This document shows positions 34,261 to 43,215 of a DNA stretch of 64,000 nt, piece by piece (the first letter of the stretch is position 1; each line of letters starts with the position of its first letter). The stretch spans positions 3,929 to 67,928 of the forward strand of contig CAUBMI010000005.1 in assembly GCA_958436995.1 (NCBI GenBank), written 5' to 3'. A program made the translations under genes and the position numbers. The notes under the pieces are model-generated. The model saw only the letters and a list, made by a program, of their open reading frames with translations, was not told where the DNA came from and did not search any database. The stretch is from an uncultured Collinsella sp. (GTDB lineage Bacteria > Actinomycetota > Coriobacteriia > Coriobacteriales > Coriobacteriaceae).

Positions 34261-34965
34261 GTGGGCATCAAAAAGAAGATCAAAAAGGAGCTTATCGGCA
34301 CTTCCGATTACCCGTCGAATAAGATCTTTACGATCTCCAATTTCATCACCTTTACGCGCCTGATCCTCACCCTGGTATTTCTGTACCTGTTTGTGACGGA
34401 TAACAACCGCGTCATCGCCATCGTTATCTACGCCGTTGCCGCCTCCACCGACTGGATGGACGGTCAGATCGCCCGCATGACCAAGACGGTCTCGTGGCTC
34501 GGCAAGGTCATGGATCCCATCTGCGACCGTGCGCTGCTGTTCACCGGCGTACTTGGGCTGGTGGTTCGCGGAGAGCTGCCCATCTGGGTCTGCGTGCTCA
34601 TTATTGGCCGCGACATCTATCTGGGCATCGGCACGCTTATCGTGCGTCATTATCACCGTCGCCCCATCGATGTCGTCTTTCCCGGAAAGATTGCCACTGC
34701 ACTGCTCATGACCGGCTTCTCGCTCATGCTGCTCGGGTTCCCCGTTATTGACGGCCTGCATCTTTTACCTTCAACCCTTACGGCCTTCCCGGGCCTCAAC
34801 GGAAGCTCGGTGCCCCTCGGCATCTTCTTTGTGTACGGCGGCGTGATCTTCTCCATGCTCACCGCGGTCATCTATTCCATTAAGGGCGGAGTGGCCATTA
34901 AACAGGCTCTCGCGCATCCCGAGGACGAGGACATCGACTTTCTGAACCCTGAAATCGAAGACTAA
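34261..34965 (+). CDS. CDP-alcohol phosphatidyltransferase family protein
   Basis: A 234-residue membrane protein with the family motif D-G-x2-A-R-x8-G-x3-D-x3-D in DGQIAR, then GKVMDPICDR (about 97-120), and several hydrophobic helices. The GTG start at 34261 has GGGGGAG five bases upstream. A second enzyme of this family, closer to classical PgsA, lies at 55240-55878. In actinobacteria a PgsA-type gene stands near garA and ftsR, as here. The alcohol acceptor (glycerol phosphate, inositol phosphate or other) cannot be told from sequence alone. Confidence 0.85.
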   Translation: MGIKKKIKKELIGTSDYPSNKIFTISNFITFTRLILTLVFLYLFVTDNNRVIAIVIYAVAASTDWMDGQIARMTKTVSWLGKVMDPICDRALLFTGVLGLVVRGELPIWVCVLIIGRDIYLGIGTLIVRHYHRRPIDVVFPGKIATALLMTGFSLMLLGFPVIDGLHLLPSTLTAFPGLNGSSVPLGIFFVYGGVIFSMLTAVIYSIKGGVAIKQALAHPEDEDIDFLNPEIED

Positions 34966-35031
34966 GTCGTTGGGGTATGATTACGTACGGTTCATTATTT
35001 GCGGCACGTCCGCGATAAGTTAGGGGTTGTC

Positions 35032-35466
35032 ATGGACAACATGGTTAACAATATGCCTCAGAATGATAAGACTGCTGACGCTACCTGCGTATTCCGCGTG
35101 CCTTCAAGCGACGTCACCGTTCCCGACCTCATGGCCAACGTGCGCATCACCGCACCCGTTCTGTCCATCGTCAAGGGTCCGCAGACTGGTGCCGCCTTTG
35201 AGCTCGAGGACGACGTGACCACCATCGGCCGCGATCCTGCAAACGGCATCTTCCTCAATGACATGACTGTTTCGCGTAGCCACGCGCGCATTATTCGCGA
35301 GGGCCTCGGCGCTCGCATTGAGGACCTGGGCTCGCTCAATGGCACCTGGGTCGACGGCGCCATTGTCAACGCGGCCCCGCTGCACGATGGTTCTTCCGTC
35401 CAGATCGGTACGTTTACGCTCATCTACCACGAGAGCACGCCGGAGCGCATCGAAACCGGTGAGTAG
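35032..35466 (+). CDS. FHA-domain protein, GarA/OdhI-like
   Basis: A 144-residue cytoplasmic protein with an N-terminal tail and a C-terminal FHA domain (about 55-130) carrying TIGRDPANGI, SRSHARI and GSLNGTWV, the phosphothreonine-binding loops. The tail contains DATCVFRV, which resembles the TTSVFR phosphorylation site of GarA/OdhI. Those proteins are switched by Ser/Thr kinases and control 2-oxoglutarate metabolism. Its position next to an FtsR-like MerR gene fits the actinobacterial order. Whether the same enzymes are regulated here is unknown. Confidence 0.85.
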   Translation: MDNMVNNMPQNDKTADATCVFRVPSSDVTVPDLMANVRITAPVLSIVKGPQTGAAFELEDDVTTIGRDPANGIFLNDMTVSRSHARIIREGLGARIEDLGSLNGTWVDGAIVNAAPLHDGSSVQIGTFTLIYHESTPERIETGE

Positions 35467-35469
35467 GGC

Positions 35470-36348
35470 ATGGCCGAACGCAACTATCTGAGTATCGGCC
35501 AAGTCGTCAACCTTCTTCGAGGCGCATACCCCGATCTTTCGAACTCAAAAATTAGATTTCTAGAAGATGAGGGGCTCATTACCCCTCATCGTACGCCTAA
35601 GGGATACCGTCAGTACTCTAAGGAGGACGTTGATCGCCTGGAGGTCATCCTGCACTTGCAGAAGACCCGCTACATGCCGCTCAACGTGATTAAGCAGCGC
35701 TTGGAAAACGCCACGGACCTGTCAACGCTCGCCTACGAGGTGGGCTTGCTGTCCGATGTTCCGCTTAAGACGGAGCCCAAGGAGACCAAACAAAAGCTGC
35801 ATCCCATCGAGACCATTCCCGATATGCTGGGCGTCGAGATCTCGTTTATCCGCTCGCTCGCCGAGAACGACCTCATTCGCATCATCAAGAGTCCGCAGAA
35901 CCGTGAGCTCGTCGATGGTCGCGATTTTCCGATCATCCGCTACTGCTCCGAGCTGTCACGCTTCCATATCGAGCCGCGCAACCTGCGTCAGTACGTATCG
36001 TCGGCAAACCGCGAGTCTTCGATGTTTGAGCAGGTGCTCGTGAGCATGCTCGGCATGGATACTTCCGATGACGAGCGCGACGCCAAGCTCGAGCGTGCGT
36101 TTAAGAAGCTTCACGACCTGACGGAGGGCGTGCACACTGCGCTGCTCAAGAACCGCGTTTTTGAATCGCTCAACGCCGTGGTCGAGGACGCCGACATCGA
36201 TGCACTCGATGAGGAGATCGCTCGCTCCGAGTCCACCAAGGCCAAAAACGAAGAAACTGCCGCGCCGGCTTCGCACGAGGATTCTCTCGTAAAGCCGCTC
36301 AAGGTCGTCGCCCCTTCGCAATCCGGCACCGTCACCGCGGGCAAATAA
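35470..36348 (+). CDS. MerR-family regulator, FtsR-like
   Basis: A 292-residue protein with an N-terminal MerR helix-turn-helix (about 5-75: LSIGQVVNLL, KIRFLEDEGLI, GYRQYS). A second half contains another winged-helix-like region and an acidic, Ser/Ala-rich tail. Length and the order FHA-MerR match FtsR (Rv1828/Cg1631 group), which activates ftsZ expression in actinobacteria. The gene begins four bases after the FHA gene. The ligand is unknown. Confidence 0.82.
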   Translation: MAERNYLSIGQVVNLLRGAYPDLSNSKIRFLEDEGLITPHRTPKGYRQYSKEDVDRLEVILHLQKTRYMPLNVIKQRLENATDLSTLAYEVGLLSDVPLKTEPKETKQKLHPIETIPDMLGVEISFIRSLAENDLIRIIKSPQNRELVDGRDFPIIRYCSELSRFHIEPRNLRQYVSSANRESSMFEQVLVSMLGMDTSDDERDAKLERAFKKLHDLTEGVHTALLKNRVFESLNAVVEDADIDALDEEIARSESTKAKNEETAAPASHEDSLVKPLKVVAPSQSGTVTAGK

Positions 36349-36388
36349 CCGCTGTTGATATTTCGGCAACCCATTGAAAGGTCATGCA

Positions 36389-36919
36389 ATGTACGACTTC
36401 GAATCTCAAATCGTCGACATCCCCGACTATCCCGAGCCCGGAGTCATCTTTAAAGACATCACGCCGCTCTTTGGCAATCCCGAGGCGCTCAAAGCCATGA
36501 CCGATACCCTCGCCGAGCACTTTGCCGGCATGGGAATCACCAAGGTCGTGGGTCCCGAGGCTCGCGGCTTTATGGTTGGCGTACCGGTGGCTGTAGCCCT
36601 TGGCGCCGGCTTTGTCCCCGCACGTAAACCGGGCAAGCTGCCGCGCGAGACCGTAAGCCAGAGCTACGAGCTCGAGTACGGAACGGATTCCATTGAAATC
36701 CATGCCGACGCTATCAGCTCTAAAGATACCGTGTTGATTCTGGACGACTTGGTCGCGACGGGCGGAACCGTCGAGGCAACAGGTAAACTGGTGCGAGATA
36801 TGGGCGCAAAGCTTGTGGGCTACGGTTGTATCCTTGAGCTTGCGTTTCTCAACCCGCGCGAGAAGCTCACGCCCTCCAACGAGGATGTCGAGCTCTTTAG
36901 CCTGGTAACGGTGGACTAG
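36389..36919 (+). CDS. apt: adenine phosphoribosyltransferase
   Basis: A 176-residue type I phosphoribosyltransferase. PDYPEPGVIFKDITPL is the Apt N-terminus, VGPEARGF binds the substrate, and the PRPP loop is LILDDLVATGGT (about 114-125). It salvages adenine to AMP. I chose the ATG at 36389, which aligns with the family start and has GAAAGG upstream; a second ATG 15 bases earlier is possible. Confidence 0.96.
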   Translation: MYDFESQIVDIPDYPEPGVIFKDITPLFGNPEALKAMTDTLAEHFAGMGITKVVGPEARGFMVGVPVAVALGAGFVPARKPGKLPRETVSQSYELEYGTDSIEIHADAISSKDTVLILDDLVATGGTVEATGKLVRDMGAKLVGYGCILELAFLNPREKLTPSNEDVELFSLVTVD

Positions 36920-36951
36920 CCGCTACCCTTAGATACCGGAAAGGAAGCTCC

Positions 36952-38073
36952 ATGCGCACAGCAAACACGCATAAAAACATGGCACGCTGCGCTGCTACGG
37001 CAACCCTCGCTTGTGTTTTGGGCCTGGGCCTCGCGGCTCCTGCCTATGCCGATACCGCATCCGATCTTGCCGCTGCTCGTACCAAACTCGAGCAGATCGG
37101 CACGCAAACCCAGCAGATCTACGACGAACTCGCCACTCAAACGAAGGCGCTCGATCAGACTGCTGGCGAGATCACGCAAAAGCAGCAGGAGATCGCTGAC
37201 GGTCAGGCCAAGCTCTCGACCTATGTCGCCGGCGAGTACAAAACCGGCGGTCTGAGCCTGCTTCAGGTTCTGACCGGCGTCGATGACCTGAGCGATATGC
37301 TCAACCGTCTGTTCTACTACGGCAAAGTTTCCGATAAGCAGGCTCAGACCATTCAAGAGGTCAAGGAGCTTAAGCAGCAGCTCACCGATAAGCAGGCCGA
37401 GCAGGAGAAGAACGTCGCCACCACGCAAAAGAAGGTCGATGAGCTTAACGCCCAGCAGGCTGAAGCCCAGAGTGTCGTGAACTCCCTGGATTCACAGTTG
37501 CAGGCCGAGCTTGCTGCCGAGGCCCAGGCCAACGCCGCGCTGCAGGCTGGCATAAATGCTAGCACCGCCGAAAAGGCCACGGTGAGCAACGACACCGCCG
37601 GTACGAGCGAGAACACCAACAAGGGTGGCGGTACGACCAACGACGGCGGCGGAAACACGCCCGCGCCCGCTCCCACTCCGCAGCCCCCGACGCCCGCTCC
37701 GGCTCCGGCTCCGGCTCCGACGCCTTCCGCACCGAGCCAGTCCGTTGACGGCGGTTCCGTTGTTTCGCGTGCCTATAGCAAGCTCGGATACGCTTACTCT
37801 TGGGGTGGCATTGGGCCGAACAGCTTTGACTGCTCCGGTTTTGTAAGCTATTGCCTCACGGGACGCTACTGCCGTCTGGGCACCACGGTCGACTTCATGG
37901 GTTGGACCCGTGTGTCCGATCCGCAACCCGGCGATGTTGTGGTTAACTCCTACCATACCGGCATCTATATCGGTAATGGTCAGATGATCCATGCTTCCGA
38001 CTACAAAACGGGCGTCATCATCAGCTCCGTCGCCGCTGGCATGAACAACAACTACATTTTCGTGCGCTACTAA
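36952..38073 (+). CDS. secreted NlpC/P60 cell wall hydrolase with coiled coil
   Basis: A 373-residue exported protein. The signal peptide ends at AYA-D near residue 33. A coiled coil spans about 35-190. A Gly/Thr then Pro/Ala-rich linker (about 205-265) leads to the NlpC/P60 domain (about 272-373). Its catalytic Cys is in FDCSGFVSYCL and the His in YHTGIYIGNG. The plan matches D,L-endopeptidases of the RipA/CwlO type that cut peptidoglycan stem peptides and often need activation through the coiled coil. GGAAAGGAAG precedes the ATG. A terminator follows. Confidence 0.92.
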   Translation: MRTANTHKNMARCAATATLACVLGLGLAAPAYADTASDLAAARTKLEQIGTQTQQIYDELATQTKALDQTAGEITQKQQEIADGQAKLSTYVAGEYKTGGLSLLQVLTGVDDLSDMLNRLFYYGKVSDKQAQTIQEVKELKQQLTDKQAEQEKNVATTQKKVDELNAQQAEAQSVVNSLDSQLQAELAAEAQANAALQAGINASTAEKATVSNDTAGTSENTNKGGGTTNDGGGNTPAPAPTPQPPTPAPAPAPAPTPSAPSQSVDGGSVVSRAYSKLGYAYSWGGIGPNSFDCSGFVSYCLTGRYCRLGTTVDFMGWTRVSDPQPGDVVVNSYHTGIYIGNGQMIHASDYKTGVIISSVAAGMNNNYIFVRY

Positions 38074-38097
38074 GTCACTCTGTATAGCGAACGAAGG

Positions 38098-38137
38098 TGA
38101 ACCTCGTGGCCTTTGAGCTGCGAGGTTCATTTATTTA
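38098..38137 (+). terminator. terminator after the NlpC/P60 gene
   Basis: TGAACCTCG and CGAGGTTCA pair across a 14-base loop, followed by TTTATTTA. Confidence 0.8.
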
Positions 38138-38213
38138 TGACCGTGCTCCATACATGATCCTAATGTGCTAGTTTTCAATACTAGATGCACGCTTCATCGG
38201 TGAGCAATATAGC

Positions 38214-38219
38214 TATAAT
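38214..38219 (+). promoter_or_regulatory. -10 element of degV
   Basis: TATAAT stands 29 bases before the degV ATG. No good -35 is visible at 17 bases. Confidence 0.5.
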
Positions 38220-38248
38220 GATTGAGAAGCATATAGAAAGGACCCTCT

Positions 38249-39115
38249 ATGAGCTGGGCACTTATCTCCGATTCGAGCTGTAACCTCCGCGATTGGCAAC
38301 CGACCGCGCCCCATACCACCTTTGCATTTGCACCCCTCAAAATTCGAGTGGGGGAGCGCGAGTTCGTCGATGACCTCACGCTCGACGTTCACGAACTCAA
38401 TTGCGCCGTGCAGGCGGAGTCGAGCGCTTCTTCGAGCGCCTGTCCGAGCGTAGGCGAGTGGACCGAACTCTTTAGGCTTGCCGACAAGACGATTTGTATG
38501 CCCATCTCGGAGGGCGTATCGGGGAGCTATAACGCCGCCGCCACGGCACGCGATTTGGTTCTTGCCGAGGAGCCGAACCGTCAAATTCATTTGGTCAATT
38601 CACGCGGAGCCGGCGGCAAAATGGACCTGATCTTACTGCTGTTCGACCGGTATCTTGCAAGCAACCCGGATGTCTCTTTCGAGGACGCTTGCGCATATTT
38701 CGATAGCCTTGAGCAGAACAGCAAAATCCTCTTCAGCTTGTGCAATTACGAAAACCTCGCCAAAGCCGGACGTATTCCTAAGGCAGCCGGCGTCATTGCC
38801 AACAAGCTTAATATTCGCATTTTGGGCACGGCGAGTGAGGCCGGTAAAATCGAACTCGTCGGGCACACGCATGGCGAAAAGAAGATGCTCAACAAGATCA
38901 TCGACACCATGGAAGCCGAAGGTTTTACGGGCGGCGAGGTCGTTATCGACCATGTCGAGAATGAGGCAGGCGCCCAAGCACTTGCCAGCCGAATTGTGGA
39001 GCGCTGGCCAGGCTCCAAGACTATCATCATGCCCTGTAACGGGCTAGATTCATACTATGCCGAAATGCATGGGCTCATTATCGGCTACGGCATGGGCGTG
39101 GCTTCGGGCCAATAA
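38249..39115 (+). CDS. DegV family fatty-acid-binding protein
   Basis: A 288-residue DegV protein. The N-terminal SDSSCNL, the fatty-acid-binding PISEGVSGSYNAA near 83-95 and the C-terminal domain with EVVIDHVENEAGA and a GYGMGV-like end fit the family. Members bind fatty acids, and in firmicutes (FakB) present them to the FakA kinase. No FakA is in this window. GAAAGGACC precedes the ATG. It is a single-gene unit with its own promoter and terminator. Confidence 0.88.
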   Translation: MSWALISDSSCNLRDWQPTAPHTTFAFAPLKIRVGEREFVDDLTLDVHELNCAVQAESSASSSACPSVGEWTELFRLADKTICMPISEGVSGSYNAAATARDLVLAEEPNRQIHLVNSRGAGGKMDLILLLFDRYLASNPDVSFEDACAYFDSLEQNSKILFSLCNYENLAKAGRIPKAAGVIANKLNIRILGTASEAGKIELVGHTHGEKKMLNKIIDTMEAEGFTGGEVVIDHVENEAGAQALASRIVERWPGSKTIIMPCNGLDSYYAEMHGLIIGYGMGVASGQ

Positions 39116-39134
39116 AGTCCAACCAAGCAAAAAT

Positions 39135-39180
39135 ACGGGCGGGACAAAGTGACAGCTGGCTCTTTGTCCCGCCCGTTTTA
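39135..39180. terminator. bidirectional terminator between degV and the DUF1836 gene
   Basis: The 15-base perfect arms ACGGGCGGGACAAAG and CTTTGTCCCGCCCGT are followed by TTTT on the plus strand and ATTTTT on the minus strand. It serves both convergent genes. Confidence 0.92.
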
Positions 39181-39188
39181 TACGTCGG

Positions 39189-39800
39189 CTAGCTATTAAA
39201 CCCATTAAACTTTAGATAGCTCATCAGGTACGCTTTCGAAACGAAGGATGAAACCGCACTGCGCACAAGCAGCGACTCACGCGTTACCTGATGCGCCGAA
39301 TCGGGAACCGGCGTCTGCTCGACGGAAAACGCCGAACGAATCGATGCCTCGAGCTGATCGACCACATAATCGAAGGCCGTCGGGGCATCGTAGCTCAAAC
39401 GCTGAATGTTAAAGAGTGCCTGCACCGCAGCAATAGGTAACACCTGCTTAAAGAGGCAGATAGCGATCAGGCGGGCAATCTGCTCGCGGCCATATTGCTT
39501 TTTGACCGGAGCAGGCACCAGGCCGACCTTCACGTAGTTATTGATCATCGATGGCGTAATGACAGGGTGCTCAACGCAAATGGACAGCGGCTCCATCCAC
39601 AGCGCAACATACTCAATGACCTGGTCGCGGTAGAGCGTCACATTGGGCAACTGGTTATAGCGCGGCAGACTCAACGTATTGAGTTTACGCACGATATCGG
39701 ACTGAATGAATGCATCGGGTAGCACCGTGGGCTGAATATCCTCAGGCTTAATACTGACCGACGAATCGGACATCGGAATAACGTGTTTAACGTGGTTCAT
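39189..39800 (-). CDS. DUF1836 domain protein, probable regulator
   Basis: A 203-residue protein. The conserved core (about 55-160) has YRDQVIEYVALW, VITPSMINNYVKVGLV and KKQYGREQIARLIAICLFKQVL. This is a MerR-like helix-turn-helix pattern that defines DUF1836. The ATG at 39800 has GGAGG six bases before it, so the longer upstream frame is not used. Targets are unknown. Composition is more AT-rich than the run genes. Confidence 0.82.
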   Translation of the reverse strand: MNHVKHVIPMSDSSVSIKPEDIQPTVLPDAFIQSDIVRKLNTLSLPRYNQLPNVTLYRDQVIEYVALWMEPLSICVEHPVITPSMINNYVKVGLVPAPVKKQYGREQIARLIAICLFKQVLPIAAVQALFNIQRLSYDAPTAFDYVVDQLEASIRSAFSVEQTPVPDSAHQVTRESLLVRSAVSSFVSKAYLMSYLKFNGFNS

Positions 39801-39872
39801 AAAGGTCCTCCGTTCATTTTCTATATTGTATTCTAGGTTATCTAGTTTTGCATACCACATAGCCGGCAAGTA

Positions 39873-39914
39873 AAAGTGGTTGGACAACACATTGATGCAT
39901 CGTCCAACCACTTT
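39873..39914 (-). terminator. terminator-like hairpin after trxB
   Basis: AAAGTGGTTGGAC and GTCCAACCACTTT form a perfect 13-base stem with a 16-base loop. The T-run on the trxB strand is short. It also lies upstream of the DUF1836 start. Confidence 0.7.
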
Positions 39915-39954
39915 GTGTAAAGATAGCAACCTTACATAAGATATATTATCGTAC

Positions 39955-40893
39955 TTATTCACGGAGAAACGCGTATGCGCTCGTTGCTGCTATGGCTCCG
40001 TCCGAAACGGCGGTCACAACCTGGCGTAAACGCTTGGAACGGATATCGCCGGCTGCGAATAAGCCGGGCGTACGGGTGGCCATCGAATCGTCGGTGACAA
40101 TGCCGCCGTCAGGAGCCAGATCGACTAGATGCTCAACCAGCTCGGTATGCGGCAGCATCCCCGTAAAGACAAAGATGCCAAACGAGCCAGGTTCAAATGA
40201 CTCGGTATGAGTCTCACCGGATGCATTGTCCTTAAAGGTGATCGTCGTTGGCATTGCTTCGCCCGAGAGCTCCACAATACTAGTTTGGTACCTAACTGTA
40301 ATATTGTCCTTTTCGAGTACTTTCTGAACAACACCATCAGGCGCACGAAACTGGTCGCGGCGCAGCACGATGGTCACGCTGGTGGCAATGTCTGACAGGA
40401 ACAGCGCCTCTTCGCATGCCGAATTGCCACCACCGATTACAAAGACCTGTTTGCCGCGGAAGAACATGCCGTCACATGTTGCGCAATATGAAACGCCACG
40501 ACCGCGATACGTATCCTCGCCTGCGAAACCTGCCGGACGCGGCGTGGCACCCATGCAAGCGATAACGCTCGAGGCCAGCGTATCGCCCATATCGTGATGT
40601 ACCGTAAACAACGATGCATCGGCATCGTAATCGATACCCGTAACCATGCTCCATGTAACCTGTGCTCCCAGGCCCTCTGCATGCTGCTGAAAACGCTCGC
40701 CGAGTTCGGCGCCACTCAGGAGCGGGAAACCCGGATAGTTCTCGACCTCATTGGTTGTGGCGATCTGCCCTCCCGACATGCCCTGCTCAATCACGGTCGT
40801 CGTCAGGTTGGCACGCGCAGCATAAATGGCGGCAGCATAGCCCGCGGGGCCGCCACCGATAATCGCAACATCGATCGGCTTATCGGTAGTCAT
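39955..40893 (-). CDS. trxB: thioredoxin-disulfide reductase
   Basis: A 312-residue flavoprotein. The FAD motif GGGPAGYAAA lies near 12-21, the redox pair is CATC in SYCATCDGMFF, the NADPH motif is GGGNSACEEA, and the C-terminal FAD motif is GLFAAGDIR. It reduces thioredoxin with NADPH in the cytoplasm. The ATG at 40893 has AAAGGACG upstream. No trxA is adjacent. Confidence 0.96.
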   Translation of the reverse strand: MTTDKPIDVAIIGGGPAGYAAAIYAARANLTTTVIEQGMSGGQIATTNEVENYPGFPLLSGAELGERFQQHAEGLGAQVTWSMVTGIDYDADASLFTVHHDMGDTLASSVIACMGATPRPAGFAGEDTYRGRGVSYCATCDGMFFRGKQVFVIGGGNSACEEALFLSDIATSVTIVLRRDQFRAPDGVVQKVLEKDNITVRYQTSIVELSGEAMPTTITFKDNASGETHTESFEPGSFGIFVFTGMLPHTELVEHLVDLAPDGGIVTDDSMATRTPGLFAAGDIRSKRLRQVVTAVSDGAIAATSAYAFLRE

Positions 40894-41011
40894 GAAGCGT
40901 CCTTTCGTCGAAACGTTGTCGTTCTTTGCGCTCGTACCCAAATTTACGTGAACGTGACACTCATGCACTACAATGATAAAACCGTATTACAAAGCTGAAG
41001 GGGAGTTATCG

Positions 41012-42313
41012 ATGGACCAGGCGCAGACGAGTGACGACGCTCCCCTGCTCACGCACAGCACTCCTCAATCGGAGCAAACCACGCTCCTGGCTCAGCAAAA
41101 ACCTCTCGTGACCATCGTGCACGCCTCCGTTGGCTCGGGCCACAAGGCCGCCGCAAATGCGATAGCGCAGGCCTTCGACCTCATCCGCGGCACCAATGGC
41201 ATCCCCGAGGATGTTGAGATTGAAGTGCTCGATATCCTTGATTTTGGACGTATTAAATTCGACGGTAATAAGACCGCGGCTTCTTTTACGGGAGCCACGC
41301 GCCCCATTTACGACCTGACCTGGAGATATACACTTACGGGACATCTTCTCTGGGGTGGCGGCACGGCATGGTCGCGAATCATGTTCCCCGCCTTCAACGA
41401 ATATATTCGTAGCCGCAGGCCCATAGCCGTGGTCGCAACGCACATCACAGCAGCCAATGTTGCCGTGGGTGCCCGCATAATTACGGGTATCGATTATCCA
41501 GTCATCTGCGTACCGACCGACTACGAAGTCGAGGGCTGGTGGCCCCACAAGGACACCGATCTATTCTGTGTTGCCAACGAATTTATGTCCGAAACGCTGC
41601 GTCCGCGCAAGGTGCCCGAGGCAAAGATTCGCATTACCGGCATTCCTATTCGCGCCGGATTCGACACGGATTACGATCGCGAGGAAGAGCTAGCCAAGTT
41701 CAACCTCCCCACCGACAAGACCGTCGTGCTGGTTATGGCCGGCGCCAGTTTACCTCAACCGTACGTCCGCTTTCGCGCGGCGATGGACCAGACCCTCCCC
41801 TTCCTACGCAGCTTTGAGGACATGCATTTTGTCTTTTTGCCGGGCAAGGATGAGGAATACGCCGACCGCCTCAAGACGCTCTTCGACGCCATGAAACTCG
41901 AAAACGTTACGGTTCTGGACTACGTGGACGACATGGCGGCCCTCATGCACGGCTGCGACCTGGCAATTCTCAAATCGGGCGGACTCACCGTCACCGAGTG
42001 CCTGTGCGCGCATCTGCCGATGATCCTGCTGGGCAAGTCCTATGGCCAGGAAAAGGCCAACACCACGATGCTCACCGGCATGGGCGCCAGTATGCATGTC
42101 ACCACCGCACGAGAACTCATCGTAACCCTGCGCCACCTGCACGACCATCCCGAATCACTCAAAGCGCTACTCATCAACGGCGAAGTTCTACGCCGCCCCC
42201 ACGCAGCCGAAGACATAGCCATCGCAACCATGGAGCTCGTAGGCAAACCCCAAAAGCGCAAACGAGCCTTCTGCCGCTTCTACTGGGGCGGAAAACCCGC
42301 GCATATCCGCTAG
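41012..42313 (+). CDS. MGDG-synthase/GT28-like glycosyltransferase
   Basis: A 433-residue protein of the UgtP/MGDG synthase type. After a Ser/Thr/Gln-rich N-terminus, VTIVHASVGSGHKAAA (about 30-45) is the membrane-lipid-side loop. CVPTDYEVEGWW lies in the middle. The GT-B donor site has KSGGLTVTECLCAHLPMILL (about 318-337). It probably transfers a sugar to diacylglycerol, making glycolipid anchors for lipoglycans. AAGGGGAG precedes the ATG. It ends just before a group of large hairpins. Confidence 0.85.
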   Translation: MDQAQTSDDAPLLTHSTPQSEQTTLLAQQKPLVTIVHASVGSGHKAAANAIAQAFDLIRGTNGIPEDVEIEVLDILDFGRIKFDGNKTAASFTGATRPIYDLTWRYTLTGHLLWGGGTAWSRIMFPAFNEYIRSRRPIAVVATHITAANVAVGARIITGIDYPVICVPTDYEVEGWWPHKDTDLFCVANEFMSETLRPRKVPEAKIRITGIPIRAGFDTDYDREEELAKFNLPTDKTVVLVMAGASLPQPYVRFRAAMDQTLPFLRSFEDMHFVFLPGKDEEYADRLKTLFDAMKLENVTVLDYVDDMAALMHGCDLAILKSGGLTVTECLCAHLPMILLGKSYGQEKANTTMLTGMGASMHVTTARELIVTLRHLHDHPESLKALLINGEVLRRPHAAEDIAIATMELVGKPQKRKRAFCRFYWGGKPAHIR

Positions 42314-42340
42314 GCGATAGTCCGCTGCTCGGCGGGAGCC

Positions 42341-42383
42341 GCCCATATATCATTCCATGCTCAAACATTCTCGCTGCGCAGGG
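42341..42383 (+). repeat. partial copy of the hairpin-core sequence
   Basis: CATATATCATTCCATGC followed by TCAAACATTCTCGCTGCGC is the same core that occurs inside both large hairpins downstream, here without a matching right arm. Confidence 0.7.
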
Positions 42384-42396
42384 CGCACTAATCCCG

Positions 42397-42499
42397 CCCG
42401 TTCGGGGCTCACCCATATCATTCCATGCTCAAACATTCTCGCTTCGCTGCGCTCGCTGCGAAACTGCGCGTGGAACGATATGGGTGAGCCCCGAACGGG
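42397..42499. repeat. 103-base fold-back element A
   Basis: Arms of 32 bases at 42397-42428 and 42468-42499 are complementary except for two positions that can form G-U pairs in RNA. The outer stem is CCCGTTCGGGGCTCACCCAT; the core contains CTCAAACATTCTCGC and a smaller GCTTCGC/GCGAA hairpin. It lies 83 bases after the glycosyltransferase stop. Confidence 0.85.
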
Positions 42500-42533
42500 A
42501 GGCTTCTTGCTTGTAACAAAATTATTCTTACTG

Positions 42534-42580
42534 GTTAGTTGATACGACAAAGGAACAGTTCCTTTGTCGTATCAACTAAC
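42534..42580. repeat. 47-base perfect palindrome
   Basis: Two 23-base arms (left one begins GTTAGTTGATACGAC) are exact complements around a single A at 42557. It sits between fold-back elements A and B. No T-run follows. Confidence 0.92.
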
Positions 42581-42658
42581 TGTTATTAGATTATTTGTTT
42601 CTACCTTCGCAGGCTCTAACTGGGGCGAACCCGGCGTAGCCGCTAGCAAGTAAACGTA

Positions 42659-42762
42659 GCTCACCCGTGGGAGACCCCTATATATCGTTCCACGCGCAGT
42701 TTCGCAGCGCAGCGAGAATGTTTGAGCATGGAATGATATATAGGGGCCTCCCACGGGTGAGC
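42659..42762. repeat. 104-base fold-back element B
   Basis: Outer arms GCTCACCCGTGGGAG and its complement continue into CCCCTATATATC[GA]TTCCA[CT]GC on each side with few mismatches. The core carries the reverse complement of the CTCAAACATTCTCGC sequence of element A. It ends five bases before the dut stop codon, so it probably doubles as the dut terminator. Confidence 0.85.
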
Positions 42763-42767
42763 GGACA

Positions 42768-43211
42768 TTACAATACGCCGCTAGAACCGAAACCGCCGGC
42801 TCCTCGGTCGGTTTTGTCTAGTTCTTCTACTTCTATGAGGTTGACCGTGGGGACTTCTTGGATGACGAGTTGGGCTATGCGGTCGCCTTTATAGATTTGA
42901 ATGTTATTGGAGGGATCCAGGTTGATAAGGATAACCTTGAGTTCTCCTCGGTAGTGGGCGTCAATGAGGCCCGGCGTGTTGACTATAGACAGGCCCTGCT
43001 TGATGGCCAAGCCGCTGCGGGGCTGGACGAAGCCGGCGTAGCCGTCGGGCAGGGCGATGGCCAGCCCAGTAGAGACCAGACGGCGTTCGAAGGGCTTCAG
43101 GACGCAGTCCTCGTTGGAGCGCAAATCCAAGCCGGCATCGGTGGGATGGGCGTATTTGGGAAGCTCGACGGTGGGATCGAGACGCTTTATGTTGACGGTA
43201 ATGTTGGGCAT
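42768..43211 (-). CDS. dut: deoxyuridine 5'-triphosphate nucleotidohydrolase
   Basis: A 147-residue trimeric dUTPase. Its motifs occur in order: [26 protein letters not shown] with the catalytic Asp, DRIAQLV, and the flexible C-terminal [10 protein letters not shown] arm. It turns dUTP into dUMP, keeping uracil out of DNA. The start lies four bases after the nrdR stop, so the pair forms a nucleotide-metabolism operon. Confidence 0.96.
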   Translation of the reverse strand: MPNITVNIKRLDPTVELPKYAHPTDAGLDLRSNEDCVLKPFERRLVSTGLAIALPDGYAGFVQPRSGLAIKQGLSIVNTPGLIDAHYRGELKVILINLDPSNNIQIYKGDRIAQLVIQEVPTVNLIEVEELDKTDRGAGGFGSSGVL

Positions 43212-43215
43212 GGAA

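Noticed and set aside
42534..42580. Replication origin or recombination site
   Set aside because: A perfect palindrome alone is not evidence; no DnaA boxes, recombinase gene or iterons are nearby. Kept only as a repeat.
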